Source: Todiramphus chloris collaris | Lineage: Eukaryota; Chordata; Aves; Coraciiformes; Alcedinidae | Direction: 5' to 3' | Length of the DNA: 64,000 nt | NCBI GenBank assembly: GCA_025345505.1 | Contig: JANVCC010000018.1 | Location: 35,338,959 to 35,402,958, forward strand | Shown: positions 23,623-37,273 of the stretch, in pieces | Layout of the letters: each line of letters opens with the position of its first letter | How positions within the stretch are numbered: position 1 is the stretch's first letter | The notes under the pieces: generated by a model | Seen by the model: the letters and a program-made list of their open reading frames with translations, nothing else | Told to the model about the DNA's origin: nothing | The model's database searches: none | Position numbers and translations under genes: made by a program

Positions 23623-25490
23623 ACTTATATTATCTTAACTTTTGAGTTGGGAGCCAATATGCTCTGGGGGTACAAATAAGATTCTCAATTTTCACATGCC
23701 TTTAAGAGAGTTGTGTTAGCTCCAGTTACTATCTTTTTAATAATGCTGAGATGTGAGCCAGAAAGGCCAAAGCCTGATTTTAAAAATCCTAGCTAAGACT
23801 GATTTTTGGCAGGGAAGAAATTTACCTTTTTATTTATGCATTAAATCCAGAGTACATTGAAACAATTGAGAGAAAAGGATGGAAGTTAGTAACATCAGTG
23901 GTTGAGCGTGAAGTGTGTACCATTTCTGGAATACATCAGCACTTCAAAAAAGGTGATGCCAAGAGCTTTTATTGCCTTCTTGCTATCTCAGTAGTATCTG
24001 TGCCTCTCCCACAGTCCTTTCGAGCATCGTAGGACCTTGCCATCTATGACAGCAATAACTACTTCTACTGTCAAAATAAATCAGAAAAGTTGTGAAGACA
24101 TATCTGGTAGACTGTCTTGTAGTCCTTCCTTACCGAAGGACAGAACAGGGTTTCAGTCACCATGACATTGAATGTAAGTTGCCTTGAGTTAGTGAACTGA
24201 AATTGCAGAACCATCCTCAACATCAACAAGGTAGCCTATTCTCCTTTCACTATTACCTGGCAGCTCTGAAGCACCTGCCTGGAGAAGGCAAACTTTCCAC
24301 CAAACACAAGTACTAACACAAGTACCTAGACTTATCCCAAAGTAAAAGAACAAAGTGAAATCTCCCTCCTTTTCTTTGCAAGTTTGCAACTAAAGCATCA
24401 GTCTTCTGCCAAGTAACGTGTCAAGTCACAAGGCACAGGTCATTATCTGACCATGATTACACTGAAAACCACACCAGAACCAACTGTATTCAAACAAAAT
24501 GGATGTGATTACTTAGGATGGAGCCCATAAGTAAATTACAGACAAGACTGCAACCACATTAGCCCTACACGCATTCTTTGCCTGGGAAACAATAAGGAGT
24601 TTTGGTCCCTCACCTGAACCTGTCTTGGTTACAGGAATTGCTGTCCAATAGGAATGTTCTCCTCATTACTAGACCCTCAGGAACAAAATACACTAAAGTG
24701 GGTGAAAGAAGAGTAGGATGATGCACCTATACCCTTCTTCCTATATAGATCAATTTTATAGTATAGTACAAGGAGAAGGGCATATTACAAGGTCCTCTTC
24801 CACTCCTGAAAGGCTTTGTATTAGCTCAGGACCTTCCAAGTGTGACTAAGCATGATACAATCATCATCAACATCTTTGCAAGAAGTGCAGAATCTACACG
24901 AGCATGTACCATCATTAAAAGAAAGAAAAGAGAATTATAGGATCACACAGGGGTAAATGTTATGAAATGCTGAGATGCATACATATCCATAAAACTAAAA
25001 GGACATACAGAGTTCACTAAATGAGAATTAACCAAAACAGAACAAGAGGTTTATTTATGTATTTTCAGGTGCCACAAATTCATCATAATGGTCACCCTTT
25101 AAAAGTATCAAGTCACTCTGGAAGACAAATAATGTGACTACAACAGTTGCTATATTCTTCAGCCATGTTATGTGGGAAAACCATATCTGTTTATCTACAT
25201 CAAAACTGGCAAGCTTTTAAATGAAGTTTTGACAAAAACCTTTGTTAACCATAAAATATGACAGTATAAGAACATATGCCATGCCTTCTGGGAATAATCT
25301 TACTTACAGGAACATAAGGCAGGAGTTACTTCAGAAAAGCTAAAAAACAAAAGTTATGTACAAAAGAAAATCAAAGCCAGAGTGCTCCGAGCTGATTGGG
25401 ATACAGGTGCGAGGGTGTAACAGCTTTGTACTGATCATATAATCTATTAGGGTGACATAAAGTTGCCAAGAGCCTGGCTATTGAATAAGG

Positions 25491-25508
25491 AAAAAAAAAA
25501 AAAAAAAA
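25491..25508. repeat. Poly-A run, A18
   Basis: Eighteen consecutive A followed by CAAAACAAACAG. No transposon body with a recognisable end lies upstream, so I do not read it as a retroposon tail. Confidence 0.9.
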
Positions 25509-27372
25509 CAAAACAAACAGCACAAAAGTGAAGGAGCAACACCTCATGAACTTGGCATTTTTATGTTAGGTTTTCTTCCTGCCCCAAATGTCTTGACTCT
25601 TTTAACCAACTGGCTGTGTACCATGTTAACTAAGCAGGTTCCATATGTTGAGCAGGCTATTTTTCTACCAATACTTCTAAGAATGGGGTTCCAGAACCCC
25701 ATTCCAAAATAGATGCTGGCAACAATTTTTTGTCTTAGAATCCCTTCTTCACTCTCCGTCACTTTATCATACAGATTATAACTAAGATTTAGAAGTACTT
25801 ACATGATGAGTCACCCTCATCTGCAACCCCCAATTTCTTTATGAATCACTGAATTCTTCTGAAGCATGCAGTGATGGGAAAAAAAATAATAACACTTATG
25901 ATTTTTAGTGCAGTCTTGAGAGAAGAGCTTAACTAAAGCTTTGGCCAAGGTGAACTAACTCAAATGCACTTCTGTGTGATAAACATAAAATAAGTCTGAG
26001 AATGGTTATTCTTTCCTGCTTTTTGCCTCCTGTTAGCCCACCTTCCAGGATAACCCTTTTTGAAGGTCAGGGCTTCAGTCAGATGCTTGTGCAGTATGAA
26101 TTACAGTGCCTTTCCTCAGCAACCAGTGATGGATAAAAGCTAAGAGAACAGACTGCAAATCTATCTGACAGCTTTAGGAGACCTTACGAGACCCCAAGGG
26201 TAGGTATATTGGGAACAGTGGGAGATTAAGTGTAAAGTCATGCACAGCCCCAATCTCCTGACCACTTGGGTAGGGAACTTGACATTTTTCTTCTATGGGA
26301 AACAAGGTTAACCTCTTTCCTTCTGATCTTTCAAATCTCAGACAACAAACATAAATGATTCTGGGAAAAAAACAGTTTATTAAACCACAGTGTATAAACA
26401 GTTTAAAATTTCTGTTCCGTATAAAATCTCTTCAAGCACTGTTTTTCCAAGAGACATTTCAATATTAGCCACGGTCATGTATCATCTCCCCATAATAATG
26501 AGTGTCAGCTTGCACTGGCCGTTGGCCACTGCTCACAAGATCACACTTTGTGGCTATTAGTACCAGATCAGAAACACAATCACTTCAAGATGCAAATTCC
26601 TGCGAGATCCCACCAAAACACATACTCACAGGGTTCAACTCTGTCAAAAAACTTCTCGTAGTAGTAACATTGTCCTGACAGGCTTTAATCAAGGTTAAGT
26701 ATTCTCTGTCCTCTAATGGCACAAAAACTGTATCATGTGCACTAGCTAGTTTTGCAAAAATGTGACTCTCAACTCATCCTGGCTTTAGATCAACCCTGTC
26801 CTGCAAGGTGAGATGGTGAGGCACAGTGATACTCAATGTGGAAACCCAGCCTGAAACTGCAGTTTGGCTACAAATAACAGTATTGTTCAGACAGGATGAA
26901 AACATTTTGACAATGAGTTTTAAATGAGAAAATTCAATTCCTGTCAAAATAAAAACACTTCAAGGGAATGTGTTAATTTTTAAGGTATTTTTCTGCAAGT
27001 GTCAAAATCTTTTAAACTTCATTTTTACATTTTGACAGCATGAAAATATTTTTGGTTAGATACAGCTCAAACTTTTTTTCAATTTCATCAGTTGGTTTTA
27101 TGACATTCATTTTGACATCATATAGTAAAATGAGTATATAAAATGAGTATTCATTTCACTTATACGCTGATAATTTTATATTATGATATGTCAACATAAT
27201 CATATAATGCTGTCAAAACATTTTAATGTTTCCCAACCCTTCATTCCTCAAAGACTTTAAGACATTTGGTGTCTTTTACTTAAGATTAAATAAATGAGGA
27301 AATAACATAATTTATCACTGAATAAGAATTCTCAAGATACTGCATATTAGTTTTATAATGCCACATTTCAAA

Positions 27373-27384
27373 GTGTGTGTGTGT
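27373..27384. repeat. Short (GT)6 microsatellite
   Basis: Six GT units followed by CACACA, which together make a small dyad. Confidence 0.85.
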
Positions 27385-30300
27385 CACACAAAAATTCTCC
27401 TCTACATGAAAAGTAACGGAAAGGATCCTTTATACTGTCAAAAATAAAGGAAAATTTAACAAAAATAACTACAAATGTTGGTTTTCTCATATGCCTGAAA
27501 AGACCTTGAGTTTCAGGAAAACAAGGTGGTGAACTACAATAATTCAGCATTTTAGATATACTGATGAAGACCAACTGAATATTAATTTTGTCTCATTCTA
27601 ATTCTAGTCTAGCAATTGTTGTAACATCCCTAGCTCTGGGATCTGAACCCCTAGTGTCACTATTCCCATCTGCTTCTGAGGTGGGCTCAGCTGTGAAAGC
27701 TTATGAAGTGAAAAGTGGAAGTTTATGAAGGAAGAAAAAAATAGTACAGAAAGATAAGAGGAGAAAACTTTCCTGGTGAGTAGCATGCAGATTTTTAAGT
27801 TTTACTTAATATAAACCTTAAACCTATTTTTCTATCTTTTTTTTTTTTTTTAAAGCATGTGTATTTGTATATGTATAAAACCACACATTTTTAAAACAAT
27901 TTTGAACCAGATCACCTTTCTTCTTACCACAAAATAATGAAAACTGTTTTGGTTTTTTTTTCCCCTAGCCACAGATAAGCCTTCAGAAGCTGGAAGCAAA
28001 GAAGCAAATGTTATTCAGTCTGTTGGTTACCAAAATAGGTACTACTTAGAGTTGCTCTAGCATCCTTGAAGTTTTTTACTGAAAAAAGTGAACAGTACAA
28101 GGATGGTCTGTAGAGATAAGGTTTAATTGCTCTTTAATATATGTCTTCCTTCAAATTCCAGAATTGAGGACAAGCATTTTAAGAGAAAGTCATTCTTAAG
28201 TAAGAATTGGTAATAGGTTGTTCATCATGAAGGAAGAAAAGAAAACCAAAAATGGTTGCATATTCTTGAAGGATGATTGCAACTCTTATGTATATATCTC
28301 ATAGTCCTAGTGTTAATGTCTTAAAAAATGGCAGGTAAACTCCAGTTAATGCAAATACAACAGATGGGGTTTTTTGTCCGGAATGGAGAAACAGGCTGAA
28401 GAGGATTAGACCCTGCAAGAAAGATGTTTTGTAGGATATTGTATATCAATTAGATACATCATGCACTTTCCTGTCTTCCTCTCTTGAAACCAGGTGGAAA
28501 ACCTTGATGACTTTGTAAATGAAGGGGTAAATCCTCCTGTAGGTAACTTGCTGTATTAATCTTGTTGTCAGTTTTCAGAATAAAAGATGAAGAAAAAAGA
28601 AGGTTTTATTCACTTTTTCAGGCCCTGAGCCAGCATACTAACTACCTGATGAATGTTTCACCATCCAGCAGAAACAAGACTAAAATGGACAAACTTTCCC
28701 ACGAAGTCTGCCAATATGTTCGAATTCTGCCTATAACAGTCCTACTATTCCTAGTACCAGGCCTCTTGTGAACAAACAATCTCAGCTCAGTCTCAATTAC
28801 ATAAAGAATAAAAATGTAGGCTGAGATGTAAATTCTAAACTCATTTCCCCTTGTGTTTTTCTCAGATATCCACACAAACATGGCTAACCTCTCTGTCAGC
28901 ACAACAAAACAAATAGGAGCTGCTTGTTACCAGGGAAAAGCAGTTTAATTAGCTAATAATATTTCAGTGTCATGGGAAGACTAGGCAATGCTCACAGTGT
29001 GAGTAAATAAGAGATATGGGGCAAAGATGGCTTAAATTTTCATCTTTGGAAATGCAGAAACAAAGACTGTTTATTGACTGTCTTTTTTAATGTTACCAGC
29101 AGTTTACAGTGTTTCCTAGATGAAGTAAATTGATATAAACTTAAGAAAAATATTGGAAAAATGTATAACATGTCTAAATTTTCTTGTTTTCATTCAAAAG
29201 CTTGGTGTTTTTTATTGTAATAGGGTTCTGAGTTTGCCAGGGTTTTCCAGACTATATGCCATAAACATTCTATTTCAGTCTATCACAGTGACCATCTTTC
29301 TGAATAATTCATTAAAAGAAAATATTGCATTGAGACATTATTAAGGAGAAAAAAGAACTTTGAAAGAAAGAGTGTAATGGGTGGTTCAATACATATAGAT
29401 CTGTGTTACTTAGTTTTGAGTAGAAAATCTACATTTCAACCTCCTATCTCCACCCTTAGAAAAAAAGCAGGATAGACCTGAAATAACAACTCATTCAATG
29501 ATCTGTGCTTGTTTTACTACTGGCAAATAAAGAAAAATATTATCTGTCATTAACTGGAAAGTACTACTTCTTTTATGCTATATGGACATCTATTAATACT
29601 GCAAGAATTAACAGATATGCAATAGTCCTGTTGCTGAGTTCCCATTCCCGGCAGCTTTCTGGCCAAATCAGCCTTCAGACACTCCTGTCTCACTGCCCTT
29701 CCCTGAGAGCTGATAGGATCCTGTCCCCTAAAGATCTCTTCCTTTGCCTACAAAGAGCCAGGCAAGTCTGAGATGTGGCAAGCAAGTCCATGTGGAATAA
29801 AGACATGGGGCTGAGGGACTCCTTCCCTTCCACATGTATGCAGCCAACATAAAGGAGGAGCTGAGGAAAAAGCATGTAAAATCTGAACTGTGATGGAAAA
29901 CCAGGACACCCTGCTGCACACAGTGTTCCCTTCACAAGACTGTCCCCTAGGCAGCAGTCCTTTTGGCACCATGACACAATTTTGTTGACAGGTTCTCCAC
30001 CGGCAAGGTCATTGTTTGCATGCTGTTACCTCTTGTTACATCAAGTAGTACAGGCCAGTGTATATCTTGAGGATCTTCCTGCTTTGTCATTACCTGTGGG
30101 CTGGGACACCTTTCTGTGGCTGCAGTCAGATAAACATAGACTGCAGGCATCTGAAGGTTTCTCAAGCTGGAGCTACTGACCAGCACCAGGCTGAGATGCA
30201 GTTAAACTCTCCTTAATTTCCATTTTAGTCCTTTTCCCAATGCATCTGGCATGGGCACAGTGTTCAGTACCACTTAATACTCAGCATCATATCATAAACT

Positions 30301-30490
30301 TAAGTACTTTAACTAAAGGCTATGAAAAAAACAAACAGAATCAAAGATAAACCCAGCTGTGGCCAAAACATGTTTTGTATTTGTAAATTCCTTCATACTT
30401 TGGGAGAGGTGAAGAAAGCAGCCTCTTCAGTGATTCATCCTGTCCAAAGGCTTTGCAGCATGTTTTCTGTATTTCTTCTGCCCTGGTGGA

Positions 30491-30555
30491 GAGGATTTCT
30501 CCTGGACATCCTAGGGGACACATAGAGGATTGTCCTGGACATCCTGGGAGGACAC
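30491..30555. repeat. Imperfect 31 bp tandem duplication
   Basis: GAGGATTTCTCCTGGACATC (from 30491) and GAGGATTGTCCTGGACATCC (from 30525) start two 31-base copies, offset by 34 bases. Both end in GGGACAC or GGAGGACAC. The copies differ at several positions. This is probably a local duplication. Confidence 0.75.
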
Positions 30556-32112
30556 TTTGAGACCCAGCCTTGGCCTTGACAGAAGGCCTAAACAAATTCA
30601 CAGCAGAGATTGGCATGGGTCTGTGAGAAGTCTACACATCTCTGTTCTCTTAATGTCACTCTTTGCCTCCACAAAACACAATGTAGCACAGCTACAAGTG
30701 TCAGGTATAGATCTGTCTGTGTAGATAAACAGCCTTTTGGAGTGGTAAGGAGGTGGACAGTAAAACTTGATATTGGAGATGTCTCCCACAAAGGATTTTC
30801 TATTAACATTTGATTACATTTCACAGGATTTATTCCTGCAGTGCCCTACAGATAAGATATGCCAAAACACTGGCTGAGGCTTTTCTTAAACATAAATCCT
30901 ACAGAGTGCAATCAAAGTGTCAGTAGCAAGCTTGATCTGTTCTGCATGTGTGTGCTGCAATGTAACTGTGAATTTGATGAAACTTAATGAAACCTGCTGC
31001 TTTCAGGGCACTGAAGGCCTGGACTTGCTTGTCAGGATTGCTTCTAATTACTATGAATGTAATAGCCTAGTTAAATGAATCCTGAAGGGGGAGGGGAGAG
31101 AAGGTATCACTTAACAAATTTCCTAGCTGTTTCCAAATCATAGCTTTTACACTATACTGCTTTGAAAACACAAAATGTGGGAGTGGAATAAAATGTTCCA
31201 ACTAACTGAAGTGTCATTCTGATAGATGCCTCACTGTGGTTTCTCAAACTGATGAAGAGGAGTTATGGGGCAAGACTGAGGGGCCACTTTATTCCACACC
31301 ACCACATTCAGCACTACGGCAGACATGAAAAATATTTTCTGTTCTGTAGAAAACTTGAGGCAAAACCTACTGTGCTGCATCTGGAGTGCCTGTCACCACC
31401 ACCTTATAAACAGACATCAGCAGAACATCGTTTCAGACATGTACATAAGGGAAACATATGTACATAAGATGTGCATAAGCAGCACAGAGAAATGAAGTAT
31501 TTTAAGTGTAGAAAAAGCAAGCTGATTAAGTAAAGATTAAAATTTTTTCCACTACATAGGAGATTAAAAGGGGGATTTCCCAAATAAAAGTTCACCTTTT
31601 ACAGGCTGCTTCTGCAAATAATAAAACACATTCAGGAACTTTATATGCAACTTGCTATTGTTTTTTAAGGTAATCTTAAATTAGGAGATACCATTTAAAC
31701 TTTGAACATTCTCCAAATGTAATCAAAATTCCTTGCATTTTCTGTAAGGAACAAAAAGACTGAAATTCATTCTGTCTTTACATCTCCAGGTGCAGTAATT
31801 CTGCCTTGTATGAAAAGAGAGACAAATTATGGTCTAACAACATATCAGATACTGGGATAGATTCTTTTCTTTCCTTCACAAGATGATATGCTTGAGGCAG
31901 AAGTAGAGAGACATTTTCGAAAATCCACTTACGGCTCCCTGCTCCTGTATGGTTCCAGACACAGCCCTGCAGCCATCCAAAGGGATCATGAGAGAAATTT
32001 TTGTGGCAGCAGACTCATCCCATACTTCTCAGGTGATACAAAGGGAAGCCAAATGGTGCCAAGAATTTACCCTGCAGGAGCTAAGCAAGCTCAGCACTAA
32101 TATGTGATCAAC

Positions 32113-32501
32113 ATTGGGCCTGTTTAGTTTGAGGAAGAGGAGGCTGAGGGGAGACCTCATCACTCTCTACAACTACCTGAGAGGACATTGTAGAGAGGCT
32201 GGTGCTGCTCTCTTCTCTCAAGTAATTAGTGACAGAACCAGAGGGAATGGCGTCAAGATGAAACAAGGTAGGTTTAGACTAGACACTAGGAAAAAACTCT
32301 TCACAGAAAGAGTGGTGAGATATTGGATGGGCTGCCCAGGGAGGTGGTTGAGTCACCATCCCTGGATGTGTTTAAGCATCACTTGGATGTGGTGTTGGGG
32401 GACATGGTCTAGGGGTGAACTTGTAGAGTAGGGTTAATGGTTGGACACAATGATCAGAAGGGTCTTTTCCAACCTAAATGATTCTGTGATTCTGTGATTC
32501 T
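32113..32501 (+). mobile_element. CR1 LINE 3' fragment, 390 bp
   Basis: Starts at TGGGCCTGTTTAGTTTGAGG, matching the CR1 block before GAGGCTGAGGGGAGACCTCA. It continues through the ACTCTTCACAGAAAGAGTGG and GGGCTGCCCAGGGAGGTGG blocks and ends in three ATTCTGTG-type units at 32481-32501. The end sequence (ATGGTTGGACACAATGATC) differs from the copies near 20 kb, which suggests another CR1 subfamily. It is non-coding and 5'-truncated. Confidence 0.95.
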
Positions 32502-34612
32502 AAGACACAAGACTCTGATAGTGATTATTATTAATAATACAAGAGGCTGTCTAAATAAAACCTATTGACATTTAAAAGGATTTCTGAAGGATCCTTGATA
32601 TGATTTATTATGTTTTTATGTTAATAGTGAAGAAAATTTGTTTTCAAATGTAAGTTGTAGCTAGAAGAAAGTAATTTATCATTTAAACAACCAAAGCCAA
32701 ATTACAGCTCATAATTTATTAGATGGGAGCATCTAATCTCCCTGAAATATAAGTATCTTAAGAGATTATTGATCATTTTTCTTGCCTAAAATCAAAGAAG
32801 GAAACAATCAGGTACAAATCACTTGGCAAGTTGTGGCTTTTCACAAAACCAAATCATACTCTGATAAGAAAGGAACAATGGAAGTTCCAAAATATTTCTG
32901 ATTACCCAGACAAGAACGCTATATATCAAATTAGCTAAGAATGAATGAAATAAGATTAATTTTGAATGAAATCCCCCTAGTGTCATGCCATGGTTGTCTG
33001 GCACTCACTTTTTGCCTACAGTTAACAAGGTTACATATCAAAGCCTGGATTTATTCAATAAATTTATTGCCCTTTAATTTTCCCTTCCCAGTGAAGACTG
33101 AGCGTTATACTTGCATACAGTAATTGCTAAATTGTTTGTGTCTGTGACTAGAGATATTTGTCCAAGCCATGACATCTACTCAGTCATGGACGTAACCAGT
33201 CCAGTATGCTTTTCTGTGATTTACTCCACATCTTCTTTATTGGGCAGCACAGATCCCTCACTGTGAAAGTTAGGGCTGGGAAACTAGTGGCAAAACACTG
33301 TTCACGGTCAATGTGCTAAAAATGAGAAAACTGATCAAAAGTACCGTTATATAAAAAATTGTGGAGAAAGACAGGCTTACATCATTCATGCCATGATACT
33401 ATGCAACTTTACACTGCAGCTTTCTATTTCCACAAGTCATTTTGAGCTATTCATCATCCTCTGAAGTCTTTATGTAATTACAGAGGATCCAAAATCAAAG
33501 TTTTAATGCATAAGTAATGTGACATCAGCAGGAAAAACCTGTGTTGCACTGTCTTCAGGAAGGCAACATGGCATGTAAGAGGACTTCAGCAGAGTATACC
33601 ATCATCAACTCAAAAAGACCTAAGGCCTTCTCCAGGTTTTGCTGTCTTACATTACCGATTGAGGATGGCTATAGTAAACTTGCAGCAAAAAGTTACACCA
33701 CAGTCCTTCCCCTTTCCATTTAGCTCTTTGTTTTCAAATGGTTAAGGATCGTTTACTCTGTTCCCACACATGCGAATAGACTATCACTTTTAATTCTCCA
33801 CATCATGTCCATCGTCAGCCACATTCATCACACTATTTGAAGTATACCAATTAGCTACAGGATTTCTCTTCTTTCTAGGTACATTGTGGGCAAAACTTTA
33901 ACATCTCTAGAAATAACAGGAAAAATGCAATTAAAAGTCATTTTCCATTCCATCAGAGAAAGAAGCCTTCATTCTGTCAGCCCTATACTTATATATACAA
34001 GATCACTAATAAACTTAAAATTCTACTTGCTTTTTTAAAATTGATTTTAAAAGGAAGGAGGAATCTACATCCATAGGATCAAGAGGTCATTCTGCCTTGC
34101 CCACTACACCTACTAAAAAGCTGTTTGTTTACTGGATCCTGAGCTTTTTCACCAAATATCTGTTGTTCCTTCAAGTCGTGCCACTGATCTGTCAAGTACT
34201 AAATAGGCTTTAGCGTTTACTTTTTTTGGTAACCTTCATAACTGATAAAATGTAATTAAATTAAATTCGGTTCTTTGATGAATAATTTTAGCATTTGCTA
34301 TTCTTCCAGTCTTTAGGAATTTTTTCAGATCTTTTGCCACTGTCACTTTTATAGCTATCTGGCAGAAATTTCAAATTTCTAGACACATGAATAAATATGC
34401 CATTTATAACCAAATATTATGGGGCCTTGTTTGTTCCCAAGTACCAAATAAAGATGTCAGAGAAAGATAGATCTCAAGTGAACTGCATGGATAGGACATA
34501 TAATTGCATAGCTTGCAATTGTTCTCATTCTCCTCCCTCAGTGTCAACAAAGTATTGTTTCTATATCTCAGTTTTGGTTAATGGATATCGAAAATAAATA
34601 TAAATATCTTCC

Positions 34613-34661
34613 TTTTTTTTTTTTTGTGTGTGTGTGTGTGTTGTGGTTTTTTTTTTTTTTT
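34613..34661. repeat. Compound T13-(GT)8-T15 simple repeat
   Basis: Thirteen T, eight GT units, TGTGG, then fifteen T. A compound low-complexity tract that is likely to vary in length between individuals. Confidence 0.9.
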
Positions 34662-35550
34662 ATTTGAGCATTGAAAGACAAATTCTTTGTTATCTATGGA
34701 CCTAAAAGGTGAGCCACTGTCTATATTTGAGTAGCAAAGAAAGCAGACTTCCTTTATAAAACACCTTTTCAGCCACTAGAAGCAATGCTTTGCTCCAAAA
34801 GTAAGTCTGAATATTGATCCAACCTCCAATAGACTTCTTATGTACATCTCTGCTCACTGTCTCATCAAGGGCTGAATTCACCTCTATGAATATCTGCTAT
34901 CCAAAAGAAAGGCATTTGGATAAGTTACTCATCTGGATCCTTTCTATAATCACCACAAAGGGATAGATACTTCACAATATCATTAATCTTCTCTGAAAAA
35001 TGTAAATTAATAAAGTTAATTGCTTTCTGGAGAGACGTCACAGTCAATTGACCATGGAATAATCACAGACATCTACATTTGAGACTACAAAATGCAGCAA
35101 AATCCACCCCGTTGCAATGCACCACCAACACACTCGTATCACTTTTCCAATAAGTCATTTTTGTTCTCTTTGAAATTAGGGATTTTTATTTTGCTTCCTG
35201 ACTTAGCTGTAAAATTTTGTCACCTTTCTTCCTTCACACTAAAACTGAATCTACTATTCCAGCTCAAAGAGAAAACTAAAATCACCAGCTTGTACAAAAC
35301 ATTATCAACCTCTGCTTGGACATGCAAAGGCTAAGGTTAAGGCATCATTTCTTTCCCACACTTCCCATTTACCTGACTGGCGTCTGTCACAAAGGGAGAC
35401 GTTAAGCTCTTGAAAGTTTTACCTGCTGCTGCCTTCCTATTTACACACCTAGTACATCTGTACTGTTCTGCATCCATCCAGACTAGCAGAGTCCATGCAA
35501 CCTTAAATATAACAGTCTCATCCTAATAAAACTAGTTTGAACACTAGCAT

Positions 35551-35568
35551 TATATATATATATATATA
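35551..35568. repeat. (TA)9 microsatellite
   Basis: Nine TA units followed by AAATG. Likely polymorphic. Confidence 0.9.
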
Positions 35569-37216
35569 AAATGTTTGTATGACACGCACACATATGGAAA
35601 TGTAGGTTGAAACACACAATACCTGTACATAGAAAAATCCAGTTCCTTACAACCCACTTCTCTTGTAAGAACTTTCCCTACACTATGCTCTCTGGTGGGG
35701 AAGATGTTTTGTTATAACCAATGCCTTCATCTTCACAAAGCCTTCTAGGTCCCTGGTCCCAGGAAGCCTTGCTTAGGCATTCAGCATATTCTTTTATTCA
35801 TCTGACACAGGTACTCTTAGTTACAGATCAGTTGCTTAAAATCATATACTACATTGAGGGACCTTCTACTTTGCATTCGTGAAGTTCAAATACACTTTGC
35901 CCACTTAAAAACAATTCCTGTAGGTCTCTGCAAAATTCTTGTATTCTAGTAGTGATTGTGTTATACGGGTAAACCAGAAAGGGTTTGAATATTTAATCAT
36001 TAGAACTCCCCCTGTATTTAGCACTTTTAACCAGCAGATATTTAAGTGCTTTAACAATCATGAGTTTGTGCACACAGAAAAACTGCAGTTTTGAGGTGTG
36101 CAGTGACATTTTCTATCATGACCTTGGCACTCTTGCTTGTCGCACCTCTCTCCTCTGCTATGTAAGCAAATGGAAAGAGTGGAAATCCAGCCAGTGGAAA
36201 TATATTAACTGAGTTTTAGTAATTTCATTCCAAATGAAATTATTAAATTTCCTACTGAACTCTCTGAAGCCAAGTTCATTGTCTTTCAGCTGTTTAACAT
36301 ATTTCTCAGCTAATTTAACATTTATAAACTCACATAAAAATGAATGCTTAATGTTATATTTGCATGTGAAATCCTGGCTGCACTGTGGGCTTGATTTGTT
36401 TAAGAAAACTAAATCCTCATTAGTGGAGAATAGACGTATGAGCAAAATCACTGCCTATTAATAAAATTAAAAAATTAAAACAATACATGCAAACACACAC
36501 ATACAGACAAATGAAAAATGTTGCTGAACTTTCTGCTGGGAAAAATGTACACCATTTTTGTGAAGTATAGCATCTCTCCTGTGAAAAATAACTTTTGCAA
36601 ATGGATTAAAAATTACTTAAACATTTTAAAGCACTTATTACATATGGTATTATCATACAGTTGAGTAAACAAAATCATAAAAGAAAGGTCCTCCTTGTAC
36701 AGATAGAATAGGAGCAAGCACGCATTAATTCCTAGTAGAAAACACAGAGGTTATTTAGCAGTCGTGTGGGACAAAAGGGACTTTAATTTGTGAGTTGGCA
36801 ATTTTTTTATGTTACAAGTTCTGCTGTAGTACTGCATTTCCAAGATAAGAACATTTTCAGAGAGACAACATTTAAAAGAATCTCTTAATATGAATAGAAA
36901 TGTAAGAGCTTCTATTCCTTCTGGCTGACAAGGTTCATGATCATAGAATGAGAATCATATAACTGGAGAAAACTTGCCCTAAATAATGCACACATAATTC
37001 ATAGACTTCCTTCCTGATCAGCTATCAGATCTAGAAAGAGATTGCAGTCCTTCTTCAGACAGCTTAAAGATGGTAACTTTGAATTCTTAAGTCGGTAAGT
37101 CTTACAAAAGTAGTGAGAAAAAGAATTCTAAAATGAGAAGAAATGTAAATTTTTATGCTTATGTAGAAAGTAGAACACACCAGTTTGTAATTTTATAGCA
37201 AGGTCTAGACAGTAAA

Positions 37217-37273
37217 AAGTGATCATAAATATCTCTGATCAGAAGTGTCATAAGTGATCATAAGTATCTCTGA
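37217..37273. repeat. 22 bp direct duplication, one mismatch
   Basis: AAGTGATCATAAATATCTCT starts at 37217 and AAGTGATCATAAGTATCTCT starts at 37252. Each copy continues with GA. The copies differ at one base and lie 35 bases apart, so this is a recent local duplication. Confidence 0.88.

Larger units (their letters stand above)
23623..32112. other. AT-rich non-coding stretch with simple repeats
   Basis: About 8.5 kb without a recognised gene or transposon. It contains an A18 run (25491-25508), a (GT)6 (27373-27384), a T15 run (27837-27851) and an imperfect 31 bp tandem duplication (30491-30555). Sequence around 29640-30180 and 31888-32100 is somewhat GC-richer and has open frames, but none shows a familiar motif. 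Confidence 0.55.

Noticed and set aside
25491-25508. Poly-A run as a processed pseudogene or SINE tail
   Set aside because: No gene-like or SINE-like body and no flanking duplication could be found beside it.
36940-36975. ATCATAGAATGAGAATCATATAA as a CR1 terminus
   Set aside because: Only the ATCATAGAAT word agrees; the adjacent CR1 blocks are missing.
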